Assembly: GCF_000317285.1 (NCBI RefSeq)
Contig: NZ_AJLN01000061.1
Coordinates: 1-64,000, forward strand
Direction of reading: 5' to 3'
From: Chlorogloeopsis fritschii PCC 6912
GTDB taxonomy: Bacteria > Cyanobacteriota > Cyanobacteriia > Cyanobacteriales > Nostocaceae
Length of the DNA stretch: 64,000 bases
Numbering within the stretch: position 1 is the stretch's first letter; the number at the start of each line of letters is the position of its first letter. This document shows positions 1 through 8,657 of this stretch, one piece after another. Under the pieces are notes generated by a model. That model was not told where the DNA came from and did no database searches. It saw only the letters and a list, made by a program, of their open reading frames with translations. Both the position numbers and the translations under genes were made by a program.

Positions 1-1413
1 GTGCAAGAATCCAAGGAAAGAGTAAAGGCGACTTTAAAAAATGCAGGTTTTGCCTTTCCAATGCGAAAAATAGTGATTAATTTGACACCTGCTGATTTAC
101 GTAAGGAAGGCCCGTGTTTTGATTTGCCTATCAGCGTGGGAATCTTGGCAGCTTCTGAGCAAGTTAAAGCTGATTTGCTGGAAGATTATCTTTTTTTAGG
201 CGAAGTTTCTTTAGATGGAAGTTTGCGCGCGGTAGCTGGGGTATTACCCATTGCTGCGGCTGCTCAAAAAATGGGAATTACAAGTATCGTTGTTCCTGCT
301 GATAATGCCCAAGAAGCTTCCCTAGTGCAAGGATTGGCTGTCTATGCTTTTAAAAATCTGTCCGATGTAGCTGATTTTTTAAATAATCCAGGGCGTTACA
401 ATCCCGTGCAATTGGATAGTACAGAAAAGAGTTTGCATACAACGTCTTTACAGAGTGTGGATTTGCAGGATGTGAAAGGACAAGCTCATGCTCGTCGTGC
501 TCTAGAAATTGCTGCTGCAGGCGGGCATAATTTAGTTTTTGTCGGGCCGCCAGGGAGTGGTAAAACCATGCTGGCACGGCGTTTACCTGGAATTTTGCCA
601 GTCTTGTCTTTTTCAGAAGCATTGGAAGTAACTCGTATTCATTCGGTAGCTGGTTTGTTAAAAAATAGAGGCTCGTTGGTGTGCGATCGCCCATTTCGCA
701 GCCCCCATCACTCTGCATCAGGCCCTTCTCTTGTTGGTGGTGGTAGCTTTCCCCGTCCTGGAGAAATTTCTTTAGCACATCTCGGTGTACTTTTCTTGGA
801 TGAGTTAACAGAATTTAAACGTGATGTTTTGGAATTTTTACGCCAACCTCTAGAAGATGGCTTTGTGACAATTTCCCGTACTAGGCAATCGGTAATGTTT
901 CCTGCCCAGTTTACTTTGGTGGCTTCTACCAATCCTTGTCCTTGCGGTTACTATGGCGATACTATAGCGCAGTGTACCTGTTCGCCACGCCAAAGAGAAC
1001 AATATTGGGCGAAGCTTTCCGGCCCTTTAATGGATCGGATTGATTTGCAAGTTGCAGTAAATCGCTTGAAACCAGAGGAAATTACCCAACACTCCACAGG
1101 AGAATCATCAGCGACAGTCAGAGAAAGAGTGCAAAAAGCACGCGATCGCGCTTGTGAACGCTTTCAATCGGAACCAAATCTGCGTTGCAATGCACAAATG
1201 CAAAGTCGTCATTTGCGAAAATGGTGCAAGTTAGATGATGCTAGTAAAACTTTATTAGAAGGGGCAATTAAAAAGTTAGGGCTGTCGGCAAGGGCAAGCG
1301 ATCGCATTCTTAAAGTCGCACGGACAATTGCAGACTTGGCGGGAGATGAGAATCTGCAAGTCCATCATCTTGCGGAAGCTATTCAATATCGCACAATAGA
1401 TAGAATGCAATAA
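1..1413 (+). CDS. YifB/ComM-family Mg-chelatase-like AAA+ ATPase, 5' end cut off by the window
   Basis: This is the C-terminal 470 residues of a YifB/ComM protein; the family is about 500-510 residues, so roughly 40 N-terminal residues lie before base 1. The first part is the Lon-protease-like (ChlI) domain. A Walker A motif GPPGSGKT lies at about residues 182-189, with a Walker B-like LFLDEL near 262-267, followed by the Mg-chelatase C-terminal domain. In naturally competent bacteria ComM is a hexameric helicase that promotes branch migration during integration of transforming DNA. A similar cytoplasmic role is inferred here but not shown. The real start lies upstream, so the GTG at base 1 is simply where the window opens. 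No gene follows for 800 bases. Confidence 0.93.
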   Translation: MQESKERVKATLKNAGFAFPMRKIVINLTPADLRKEGPCFDLPISVGILAASEQVKADLLEDYLFLGEVSLDGSLRAVAGVLPIAAAAQKMGITSIVVPADNAQEASLVQGLAVYAFKNLSDVADFLNNPGRYNPVQLDSTEKSLHTTSLQSVDLQDVKGQAHARRALEIAAAGGHNLVFVGPPGSGKTMLARRLPGILPVLSFSEALEVTRIHSVAGLLKNRGSLVCDRPFRSPHHSASGPSLVGGGSFPRPGEISLAHLGVLFLDELTEFKRDVLEFLRQPLEDGFVTISRTRQSVMFPAQFTLVASTNPCPCGYYGDTIAQCTCSPRQREQYWAKLSGPLMDRIDLQVAVNRLKPEEITQHSTGESSATVRERVQKARDRACERFQSEPNLRCNAQMQSRHLRKWCKLDDASKTLLEGAIKKLGLSARASDRILKVARTIADLAGDENLQVHHLAEAIQYRTIDRMQ

Positions 1414-1542
1414 GCATATTTAGAATTGTTTTTCTCCTATTGGCTATGTCATATTAGCTCTCATTAATTAGGAGAATTATTTTTAAAGCGGCTTGTACCT
1501 CTTATACCATTTCATAAAAATCTAATATCAATATTAATACCG

Positions 1543-1572
1543 TGTAGAGACTCGATATATCGGGTCTCTACA
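1543..1572. repeat. Short palindromic interspersed repeat (TGTAGAGAC family)
   Basis: TGTAGAGAC at 1543-1551 is complementary to GTCTCTACA at 1564-1572, and the region between them (CGATATATCG) is itself palindromic, so the whole unit can fold as one hairpin. A relative with the same outer arms lies at 60117-60146. It could act as a transcription terminator after the ATPase gene, but it is 130 bases past the stop and lacks a clear T run, so a dispersed repeat is the better reading. The rest of 1414-2040 is AT-rich and shows no gene. Confidence 0.6.
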
Positions 1573-2044
1573 AAATTATTTGTTTATGGTGATGAAGATG
1601 AAATGTTATTAAACTTTCAAAAATCGTTCTTCTATGTCAATACATAATTCAGTTTTGGAGTAAAGAAAAATATTTTCAAGTCCTAATTAAAATTCAAAAT
1701 TTTAAGTAAGCCAACATAAATAAACTCAAAACAAATATTCCCGACTTCCTACAGATGTCGGGGAGATGACAAATCTTTAATTTGTGTTTTATCAAAAAAT
1801 ATACTTTTGTTTTTCTATGCTCTTAATTTGAAAAAATATAATTATTAATACAAAATTAAGATATGACTAAAAAATAATTAATTTTCGTTTAATGTACAGT
1901 AAATCAGACTTTTGAATAAGACATTTAATATTCCAAAAGGATGATGTTTATTCAAAACTATAAATAGATATTTATAAATCGAAGTAACATTTTTAGTACT
2001 GTTAACAAATGTATTACTCTTTTTTTAGGATACACAGCTAGTTT

Positions 2045-2071
2045 TTAACTAAAAATTAACCTAGATTTAAA
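2045..2071 (+). promoter_or_regulatory. Candidate Pho box (three TTAAC-type repeats at 11-bp period)
   Basis: TTAAC occurs at 2045-2049 and again at 2056-2060, and TTAAA occurs at 2067-2071, giving an exact 11-base period. Cyanobacterial Pho boxes, bound by the response regulator SphR/PhoB, are tandem 8-base repeats related to CTTAACCT separated by 3 bases, which gives the same period. The site lies about 150 bases upstream of the PhoX-type phosphatase start. The spacing is seen directly; binding is inferred. Confidence 0.5.
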
Positions 2072-2222
2072 ATTAGGTTAGTTGCAACAAGCTACCAAAA
2101 GTTCTATTGACTAGAAATTGGTCAATTTATCGTTTTTGCTTCCGTTAATCCCTACAGTATTGCAAGCAAAAAAGATTTTTCCAGTTGAATAATTCTGGCT
2201 ATTCTTATTGAGAGGAGCTTCA

Positions 2223-4616
2223 ATGTCTAAATTTACACGGAGGCAGCTACTGGCTTTCTTTGGAGCAAGTGCTGGCGCAGCTGTGCTTGCTCCTGCTTTG
2301 GCAAAAAAACCTTTTGGTAACAATTTTGGTACTAATGGCGGGTTTCAACCCTTAAAATTTACTCCAGTACGTTTGCCCCATCCTTTACCGATTTATACAC
2401 AGCAAAAAAGCTACTTACCAACAGGAATTGAGGAGGGAAGCGTATTAGAACCTTCTGGTGATGCACGCTTAAGTAGCTATACCGTACTTGATGACGTTGT
2501 AGTACCACCGGAATATGAACGGTATGTGATTGTGCGTTGGGGCGATCGCGTTTTTCCTAATCAAGAAGATTACTTTGGGTACAACAGCGATTACACAACC
2601 TTTATTTCCATAGATGGCAAAAACCTGAACGATGGCTATCTTTGGAACAATCACGAATACGTCTCCTATCCAATTTCTACTGTTGCACCTGGCACTCCCA
2701 GTAGTTTGGCGGAATTTCCTGAAACATACTCATTAGTAATTGGACAAGATTTACCCCAAGACAAAACCGATATTCTCGTCTTGGGTGAATTCATGTATAA
2801 CTTAGGTGGTTCTGTAGTGCGTATTTCGCGCTCTAATTCCAATAGACGTTTTGCCGTTGTTCGCGATCTCAAAAATCGGCGCATTCATGGATTGTCCGGT
2901 TTAGGTATCAATCGTCAACGCACTGATGGTTATGAAAAAGTTACTGCTTGGGGTTCCAAAAGCTACCAGAAGGGAGACGATAATTATTTAATTGGTACTG
3001 GGCCAGGTGCTACTGAAGTCTTTCCTCTCAGTTCTGATGGATTGGGTAACAAAATCATCGGTACCGGGTACAACTGTTCTGGCGGTACAACTCCTTGGGG
3101 AACTCTTCTGTCTGCTGAAGAGAACTTCCAAGCTAGTTCAACCTTTTTTGTGGGTGTAACCGAACCTGTAAACAACAATGGAACGCAGACGCGTTACACA
3201 AAAGGTACCACTGGGGAGGCATTCGGCTTAGTTGGCGAAAAATATGGTTGGATGGTAGAAATCGATCCAGCCGATCCGAATTTCCGCCCTCGCAAACACA
3301 CTGCTTTAGGGCGCTACCGCCATGAGAATATTGCCTTGCGCGTGGAACCAGGAAAACCATTAATAGGTTACCTGGGCGATGATCGCCGCGGAGGGCATAC
3401 TTGGAAGTTTGTCAGCCAAGGTACAATCACTTCTCCCTTTGATAAAAACAACAGCCGTTTATTTGAAAACGGTACTTTGTATGTTGCCCGTTACAATCCT
3501 GACGGTACGGGTGAATGGATTCCTTTAGAATTAAGTACCCCTACCAATCCCATTCCACCGTCGGTACTTGCCTCATCAGAAATTGCGGCATTAGGTAAAG
3601 CTACTAGGAATGGTAGTACCCCAATTAGGCGTTTTGGGCCTTCTGAAGATCCGGCAGACGATAGTGTTTTTGTAGGCGTTGATACGACTAATGAAGCTGA
3701 AATTCTGCCTGCTTACAAAGATAAGAAACTATCAGATTTTTACACAAGCCAGGGTGCTGTGTTAGTTGATGCCTTTTTGGCTGCTAACTTAGTTGGTGGA
3801 ACTCCCACCGCTCGCCCTGAAGATATTGAAGTCCATCCCCGCACTAAAGAAGTATTTATTGCTTATACAGATGGTGCGCCAGGAAGTGATGGATATCCTG
3901 ATTCTCGCATCTTTGTAGTTTCCAAATACAGTGCTGACATCAACGCTGCACAACCTTCCGGCTCGCTTTTTAAGATTATCGAAAATAGCTCTGATGGCAC
4001 AGGTACAACCTTCCGTTGGGAACGATTTATTAAAGGTGGGGAAGCAGGAGCAGAACCTGGAGATGGCTTTGCTAATATAGATAACCTTGCGTTTGATAGC
4101 CAAGGTAACATTTGGGGCGTTACTGATATGTCTACTGAAGCTCACAATGGTTTTAGTGAAGGTGCTAACCCAGAGCCATTGTTAATAGAACATACAGTCG
4201 TAGGTGCAGAATCGCCCAGTCAGATTGATTCTAATCTGAATGCTAGAACTTCTAACTTAATTGGGGTTTTTGGTAATAACTGGCTTTTCTTTGTTCCCAT
4301 TACTGGCCCAGATGCTGGAGAGATTGTACCTTTTGCTTATGGGCCACCTCGCTGTGAGATGACTGGGCCTACTTTTGTGGGTGATACACTGATTATTTCC
4401 GTGCAGCATCCCTGTGAAAATGTTCCGTTTAACTCTCAGCAACTCCTCAACCGAGAGATTGAGATGTTGAATTTAGATGGTACTCTGTTCAACCAAAAAC
4501 GTAGCGTACCACGTGGCAGTAATTGGCCTAGTAATATTGAGGGCAATCCTCAAGGGGCACCACGCCCGGCAGTGATAGGGATTGTTCGCAAACAACCCAG
4601 CGATCGCTTTGTATAA
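2223..4616 (+). CDS. PhoX-like (DUF839) alkaline phosphatase, Tat-exported
   Basis: A 797-residue protein of the DUF839/PhoX family. PhoX enzymes are Ca/Fe-dependent phosphomonoesterases that release phosphate from organic esters outside the cytoplasm. The N-terminus SKFTRRQLL followed by a hydrophobic stretch and APALA is a twin-arginine signal peptide, which fits export of a folded metalloenzyme. The body is rich in the WGxLLxxEE and nEH-type blocks of this family. The ATG at 2223 is chosen because GAGGAG ends 7 bases upstream; an upstream in-frame TTG at 2208 would bury that ribosome site. A probable Pho box lies upstream, suggesting induction by phosphate starvation. Substrate preference cannot be read from the sequence; some DUF839 proteins are not proven phosphatases. 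Confidence 0.82.
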   Translation: MSKFTRRQLLAFFGASAGAAVLAPALAKKPFGNNFGTNGGFQPLKFTPVRLPHPLPIYTQQKSYLPTGIEEGSVLEPSGDARLSSYTVLDDVVVPPEYERYVIVRWGDRVFPNQEDYFGYNSDYTTFISIDGKNLNDGYLWNNHEYVSYPISTVAPGTPSSLAEFPETYSLVIGQDLPQDKTDILVLGEFMYNLGGSVVRISRSNSNRRFAVVRDLKNRRIHGLSGLGINRQRTDGYEKVTAWGSKSYQKGDDNYLIGTGPGATEVFPLSSDGLGNKIIGTGYNCSGGTTPWGTLLSAEENFQASSTFFVGVTEPVNNNGTQTRYTKGTTGEAFGLVGEKYGWMVEIDPADPNFRPRKHTALGRYRHENIALRVEPGKPLIGYLGDDRRGGHTWKFVSQGTITSPFDKNNSRLFENGTLYVARYNPDGTGEWIPLELSTPTNPIPPSVLASSEIAALGKATRNGSTPIRRFGPSEDPADDSVFVGVDTTNEAEILPAYKDKKLSDFYTSQGAVLVDAFLAANLVGGTPTARPEDIEVHPRTKEVFIAYTDGAPGSDGYPDSRIFVVSKYSADINAAQPSGSLFKIIENSSDGTGTTFRWERFIKGGEAGAEPGDGFANIDNLAFDSQGNIWGVTDMSTEAHNGFSEGANPEPLLIEHTVVGAESPSQIDSNLNARTSNLIGVFGNNWLFFVPITGPDAGEIVPFAYGPPRCEMTGPTFVGDTLIISVQHPCENVPFNSQQLLNREIEMLNLDGTLFNQKRSVPRGSNWPSNIEGNPQGAPRPAVIGIVRKQPSDRFV

Positions 4617-4663
4617 ATGTTAGTGGTTAGTGGATAGTGGTAAACAAGCAACTACTACCTACT

Positions 4664-4731
4664 GTACGGGCGGGTTTAGAAGATAAATCATCGGTTTTAG
4701 CCGAAAGATAATCAGTAAAACCTGCCCCTAC
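4664..4731. repeat. 68-bp palindromic interspersed element, copy A
   Basis: The element begins GTACGGGCGGGTTTAGAAGAT and ends AAACCTGCCCCTAC, so its ends are imperfect inverted repeats. A near-identical copy of the same length lies at 46623-46690 and a diverged one at 20384-20449. Copies A and B are both flanked by TAGTGGTTAGTGG-like and ACTACTAAC-like short direct repeats. Here it occupies the gap between the convergent phosphatase and SDR genes, where it could also help end transcription. Confidence 0.75.
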
Positions 4732-4753
4732 TAACTACTAACTGCTAACAATA

Positions 4754-5536
4754 TCAAGCTTTCAACAACGATTCTCCTCCATCAATCCAAACTTCAGTAC
4801 CAGTGATGTGGCTGGAAGCATCCGACGATAAAAATAATACTAATTGTGCCACCTGTTCCGATGTTCCCGGTTTCCCATCAGTTAAGGGAATTTCACCTTC
4901 AGGAAACTCAACTGGTTCTTGAGCGTGTTCGAGATCGCGCCTATCAGTATTTTGGTCAATATTTGTTTCAATAGCACCAGGACAAATCACATTTACACGA
5001 ATTCGGTGTTTTGCCAGTTCTAAAGCTATCATTTTCGTGAAAGCAACTTGAGCAGCTTTGGTACACGAATAAGCTGTTGCACCAGTGTTGCTAAAGGTGC
5101 GCGTACCGTTAATAGATGATGTAATAATTACTGAACCACCCTGTTTTTTTAAGTAAGGCACGGCATATTTAACTGTTAAAAAAGTTCCTTTGAGATTGAC
5201 ATTGATAGTTTTGTCCCAATCTTCAGGTGTCAATTCTTCTATGGGTGCCCAAACTCCATTAATACCAGCGTTAGCAAAGACTATATCTAAGCGCCCCCAC
5301 TTGTCGATAATTGCTTGAATAGCCTGTTGCATTTCCTCTGGCTGCGAGATATCAGCAATAAGAGGTATTGCTTCGCCATTATTATTATTAATTTCAGTTA
5401 CAGTTTCTTCTAATTCGTCTTGAGAACGTCCTAGTGCTCCTATTTTGGCACCTTCTTTCGCGAATAGCTTTGCTGTTGCCTTAGCGATGCCAGAACCCGC
5501 TCCTGTTACCAGCGCTACTTTACCTGTAAGTTGCAT
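4754..5536 (-). CDS. Short-chain dehydrogenase/reductase (SDR)
   Basis: A 260-residue classical SDR oxidoreductase. The N-terminal TGAGSGIA is the Rossmann NAD(P)-binding motif, NAG follows strand 4, a serine lies in ITSSING, and the catalytic YxxxK is present as YSCTK. The C-terminal end TGTEVWIDGG is typical of the FabG/glucose-dehydrogenase-like branch. Such enzymes interconvert alcohols and ketones with NAD(P)H in the cytoplasm; the substrate cannot be told. It is transcribed toward the phosphatase gene and starts with a well-placed ATG at 5536. No partner gene in the vicinity suggests a pathway, so it is probably a stand-alone gene. Confidence 0.9.
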   Translation of the reverse strand: MQLTGKVALVTGAGSGIAKATAKLFAKEGAKIGALGRSQDELEETVTEINNNNGEAIPLIADISQPEEMQQAIQAIIDKWGRLDIVFANAGINGVWAPIEELTPEDWDKTINVNLKGTFLTVKYAVPYLKKQGGSVIITSSINGTRTFSNTGATAYSCTKAAQVAFTKMIALELAKHRIRVNVICPGAIETNIDQNTDRRDLEHAQEPVEFPEGEIPLTDGKPGTSEQVAQLVLFLSSDASSHITGTEVWIDGGESLLKA

Positions 5537-5631
5537 ACCAACCCCTTACTGATTCCTTTCTTGTAGATGTGTAACATGAAGTAATGCGGTGATTCATACC
5601 GCTATTGGCATACTATGTAGCGAAGGGTCAC

Positions 5632-6030
5632 TTATTGTCCTATATTTTGATTTTTCATTAACTCTCTAACATTCTCAATAGGTAATCTTAATTCTTGGCT
5701 AATTGCTGCTTCCAGTTGACTTAATTCTGTGGTTGCAAACTCAAACTCTAGTTCTTTTAGTACTGAAGAAACTGTTTTGACTTTTACCCTAGAAATCCCT
5801 TGACTTTTATTTATTTCTGCTTTGATTGACATAATAATTATGTTCGGCTCCTTTGTGGATTGATAATCAACTTTCAAGTATTTTGTAGTTTGGTTAGAGC
5901 GGCTGATCACCCAATCCATAACTAATCCACTGCCTACCCAAAAAGCTAATCCAAGCAGTGGTAAAGGTAACCAAAACTCTAATCCCAAAGAATGCAAGAT
6001 TTTAAACCATCGGGATTGGAGCATAAACAA
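5632..6030 (-). CDS. Hypothetical protein with one N-terminal membrane segment
   Basis: A 132-residue protein that I do not recognise as a named family. Residues 19-42 are strongly hydrophobic (LPLPLLGLAFW and onward) and probably span the membrane. The rest is a soluble, charged domain with lysine-rich and glutamate-rich stretches. ATG codons at residues 1 and 3 are both possible starts. The gene is divergent from the response regulator at 6096, with only 65 bases between them, so the two may share a control region and the protein may relate to that signalling system. That link is inference from position only. Confidence 0.65.
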   Translation of the reverse strand: MFMLQSRWFKILHSLGLEFWLPLPLLGLAFWVGSGLVMDWVISRSNQTTKYLKVDYQSTKEPNIIIMSIKAEINKSQGISRVKVKTVSSVLKELEFEFATTELSQLEAAISQELRLPIENVRELMKNQNIGQ

Positions 6031-6095
6031 ACCAAAGAAACTACTAACTACTAGCCAATCTAAGATAAAGAAAAATAAACATCTGCGATCGCTCT

Positions 6096-6785
6096 ATGTT
6101 GATTTTACTGGTAGAAGACGACCTAGCCCAATTGGAACCACTGCGATCGGCACTGTCAAAAGCAGGGCATACCGTTGATGCTATAGAAGATGGAGAAACG
6201 GCGCGGTGGCTTTTATCTCAAAAAGATTATGACTTATTAATCTTAGACTGGATGCTTCCTAATGTGAGTGGGGTTCAACTTTGCCAGGAATATCGACGCT
6301 CAGGCAAAACTGCTCCGGTGCTGATGCTTACCGCAAAGGACACTACTTTAGATAAGGTAACGGGTTTGGATGCAGGTGCAGATGATTATTTAGTAAAGCC
6401 AGTAGATATTGTGGAATTATTGGCGCGGGTAAGAGCCTTGGCAAGGCGTTCCCCACTTTGGCAGGGAGATACTCTTTCCTTGGGAGATTTGCATCTAAAC
6501 TTAAACAACCTGACGATTGAGCGAAATCAGGTGATTGTTCAACTATCTGGACGTGAATTTCAACTGATGGAATACTTGATGCGTCATCCCTATCAGGTTT
6601 TGTCTCACAATCAAATCGAACAAGCTCTTTGGGAATGGGGAACAGAACCAGAAAGTAACGCTGTCACAACACTAGTGCGCCGACTGCGACAACGGCTGCA
6701 AACAGTGGGAGCCAAAGATTGGCTAGAAAATGTCTATGGTATGGGCTATCGTCTGGGCATTCCAGAAAAAACTGAAGAAAAGTAA
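6096..6785 (+). CDS. OmpR/PhoB-type response regulator
   Basis: A 229-residue two-component response regulator. The receiver domain shows the acidic pair in VEDD (residues 6-9), the phosphoacceptor Asp51 in LILDWMLP, Thr79 in LTA and the conserved Lys101 in LVKP. The C-terminal half is a winged-helix DNA-binding domain with the typical ending YGMGYRLG. Phosphorylation by the sensor kinase encoded next (6846-8120) should control DNA binding. The pair resembles the cyanobacterial RppA/RppB (NrsR/NrsS) and related families, but the signal is unknown. A 32-bp palindrome separates the two genes, so co-transcription is likely but not certain. Confidence 0.93.
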   Translation: MLILLVEDDLAQLEPLRSALSKAGHTVDAIEDGETARWLLSQKDYDLLILDWMLPNVSGVQLCQEYRRSGKTAPVLMLTAKDTTLDKVTGLDAGADDYLVKPVDIVELLARVRALARRSPLWQGDTLSLGDLHLNLNNLTIERNQVIVQLSGREFQLMEYLMRHPYQVLSHNQIEQALWEWGTEPESNAVTTLVRRLRQRLQTVGAKDWLENVYGMGYRLGIPEKTEEK

Positions 6786-6817
6786 TTGCACAGACGCGAT
6801 TAATCGCGTCTGTGCAA
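6786..6817. repeat. Perfect 32-bp palindrome followed by a heptamer tandem repeat
   Basis: TTGCACAGACGCGAT is followed after TA by its exact inverse ATCGCGTCTGTGCAA. Immediately downstream the heptamer AATGACA is repeated about three times up to 6840, a short tandem repeat of a kind common in Nostocales. It sits between the response regulator and its kinase, where the hairpin could attenuate transcription or stabilise the upstream message. Confidence 0.7.
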
Positions 6818-6845
6818 ATAAATGACAAATGACAAATGACTAACT

Positions 6846-8120
6846 ATGTTTGCTTTTGCTCGTAGCCGTCGTAACCTGGCTTATTTATTTGCATTTTCAA
6901 TGGGGAGCATTCTTGTTGTCTTTGCTGCCATAGCTTATTACTTTGGAGTGGAGGAACAACTTCAGGTTTTTGATGAAGAACTTTACTCAACCAGCAAAGC
7001 AATTGCAGCAAATGCACGGCATCGTATCTCTATAGAACGATCCCAGCTTAACCAAGATGATATTCCCATTCTTGGCAATGGCCTACCACCAGGTAGCCAG
7101 GTAGTGTATATTCGCTGGTATAATGCCAAGAAAAAATTAGTGGGATTTAGCGGTGCAAATCCTCCTAGACGATTAACGATCGCACCCGGTTTTCACACTG
7201 TTCAAGTTAATACAACTACTAACAAAACATGGCTGCGAGAATTAACGTTACCAGTAATACAAAACAATGCATTAATTGGTTACTTACAAATTGCTACTCC
7301 TCTGGCTCCTTTACGTGAAAGCATCACTAGAATTAGGTTATTTTTGACGCTAGGTGTACCAGTAACTTTAGGTACGATTGGTATTACTGGTTGGTTCTTG
7401 GGAGGGTTAGCCATGCAGCCAACTCGTCGTGCCTATGAGCAACTACAGCGCTTTACTGCTGATGCTTCCCATGAGTTACGCGCTCCTGTTGCTGCTGTTT
7501 TGAGTAATGCACAAGTTGCATTAATGCCACCACAAGATGAATCAGAGCAGCGTTTTCGTTTGGAAAAAATAGAAGAAATTGCTAAATCGATGAGTACTTT
7601 AATTAGCAATTTACTGTTTTTAGCTCGTCATGAAGGGCCTTTTGATATTACAACTTTTAAAAATATTAATCTTGTTGAATTGATGCGATCGCTTGTTGAT
7701 GAATACCAAAAACAAGCCGTTGCCAAAAATCTCAATTTTATTCCTTACCTTCCCGAACAACCCCTGTATTTGAAAGCAGACGCAGATTTGTTAAGACAAG
7801 CTGTTGGCAACTTGCTTACCAATGCTTTTAAGTACACCCCCAGTGGTGGTACTGTCAAGCTACGAATCTTCCCACGCGGTTATCGAGCCGTTATTCAGGT
7901 AGAAGACAACGGTATTGGCATTCCAGCCGAAGATTTACCCCATATTTTTGAAAGATTCTATCGTGTGGATACAGTGCGATCGCGTCAAACAGGAGGCTTC
8001 GGTTTAGGATTGGCGATCGCCCAGCAAATTATTCAAGCACACGGAGGGCAGATTACTGCGAATAGTGTATTGGAGCAGGGTTCTATTTTTGAAATCCAAT
8101 TTCCGCGTGTGGATAAATAA
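6846..8120 (+). CDS. Membrane-bound sensor histidine kinase
   Basis: A 424-residue kinase. A first membrane segment lies near residues 12-32, an extracytoplasmic sensor domain near 33-160 and a second membrane segment near 164-188. The HisKA helix follows with the phosphorylated His209 in DASHELRAP. The ATPase domain shows the N box (NLLTNAFKYTP), G1 (VEDNGIGIP), F box (IFERFYR) and G2 (GGFGLGLAIA). There is little room for a HAMP domain between the second membrane helix and the H box. The protein should phosphorylate the regulator encoded just upstream. The periplasmic region has no motif that would identify the stimulus; RppB-like kinases respond to metals or redox state, so this is only a possibility here. 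Confidence 0.93.
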   Translation: MFAFARSRRNLAYLFAFSMGSILVVFAAIAYYFGVEEQLQVFDEELYSTSKAIAANARHRISIERSQLNQDDIPILGNGLPPGSQVVYIRWYNAKKKLVGFSGANPPRRLTIAPGFHTVQVNTTTNKTWLRELTLPVIQNNALIGYLQIATPLAPLRESITRIRLFLTLGVPVTLGTIGITGWFLGGLAMQPTRRAYEQLQRFTADASHELRAPVAAVLSNAQVALMPPQDESEQRFRLEKIEEIAKSMSTLISNLLFLARHEGPFDITTFKNINLVELMRSLVDEYQKQAVAKNLNFIPYLPEQPLYLKADADLLRQAVGNLLTNAFKYTPSGGTVKLRIFPRGYRAVIQVEDNGIGIPAEDLPHIFERFYRVDTVRSRQTGGFGLGLAIAQQIIQAHGGQITANSVLEQGSIFEIQFPRVDK

Positions 8121-8135
8121 ACAAGAAAAGATAGG

Positions 8136-8252
8136 GGCGAATATAATTCGCTACTACACAGACAAAGCCCACCTGCATGGGCTAACGTCAAATTAAAATT
8201 TGTGAACCTGCGTAGGCAGGTTTTGTTTATGTAGCTGCGATTTCTAATCGCC
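8136..8252. mobile_element. 117-bp MITE-like element with about 38-bp terminal inverted repeats
   Basis: The left end GGCGAATATAATTCGCTACT and the right end (read on the other strand) GGCGATTAGAAATCGCAGCT match over about 38 bases, including shared GTAG and ACAAARCC blocks. The centre holds a further short inverted repeat around CCCACCTGCATGGG and CCTGCGTAGGCAGG. It carries no coding capacity. This structure is that of a miniature inverted-repeat element; families with the AACCTGCGTAGGCAGG core are common in filamentous cyanobacteria. The remaining 8253-8657 is AT-rich and I see no gene in it. Confidence 0.7.
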
Positions 8253-8657
8253 GAGTTTAAATAAAACTAACGAGACATCCCATCCTCTTAGTTTCAATTT
8301 TTGAAGCAGTTTGACAAATTTATTCTTTCTCAAGAAATTATTACTGCAATCATTAATTCAGGTGCCTTCCTAATTTATCTTAAAATCCTATGCCTATTTT
8401 TTATCCTCAGTAATATCTCTGTTGGCACATATCACATGGGTAAAATAAATTGGATTTAAAGCTTTAAATTGATTTAAATTTATAAATATTCTCTTTTTCA
8501 ACTCGTTCAGCACATCGACGATTAATTGTGCTTGCTAGTAAAAGAGGCAAATTTTAATACCTGAAATATTCAAAATCAACCGTGATGTATAAACATCTCG
8601 GTCAAAATTTACTGGGCTTTTTTGAAAAAAACATCACTGAAACTGCACTAATTATTC

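Noticed and set aside
350-932. Minus-strand frames inside the ComM-like gene
   Set aside because: They are antisense shadows of a clearly conserved coding region.
3789-4145. Minus-strand frame of 118 residues inside the phosphatase gene
   Set aside because: Antisense to a well-conserved protein and with no recognisable features.
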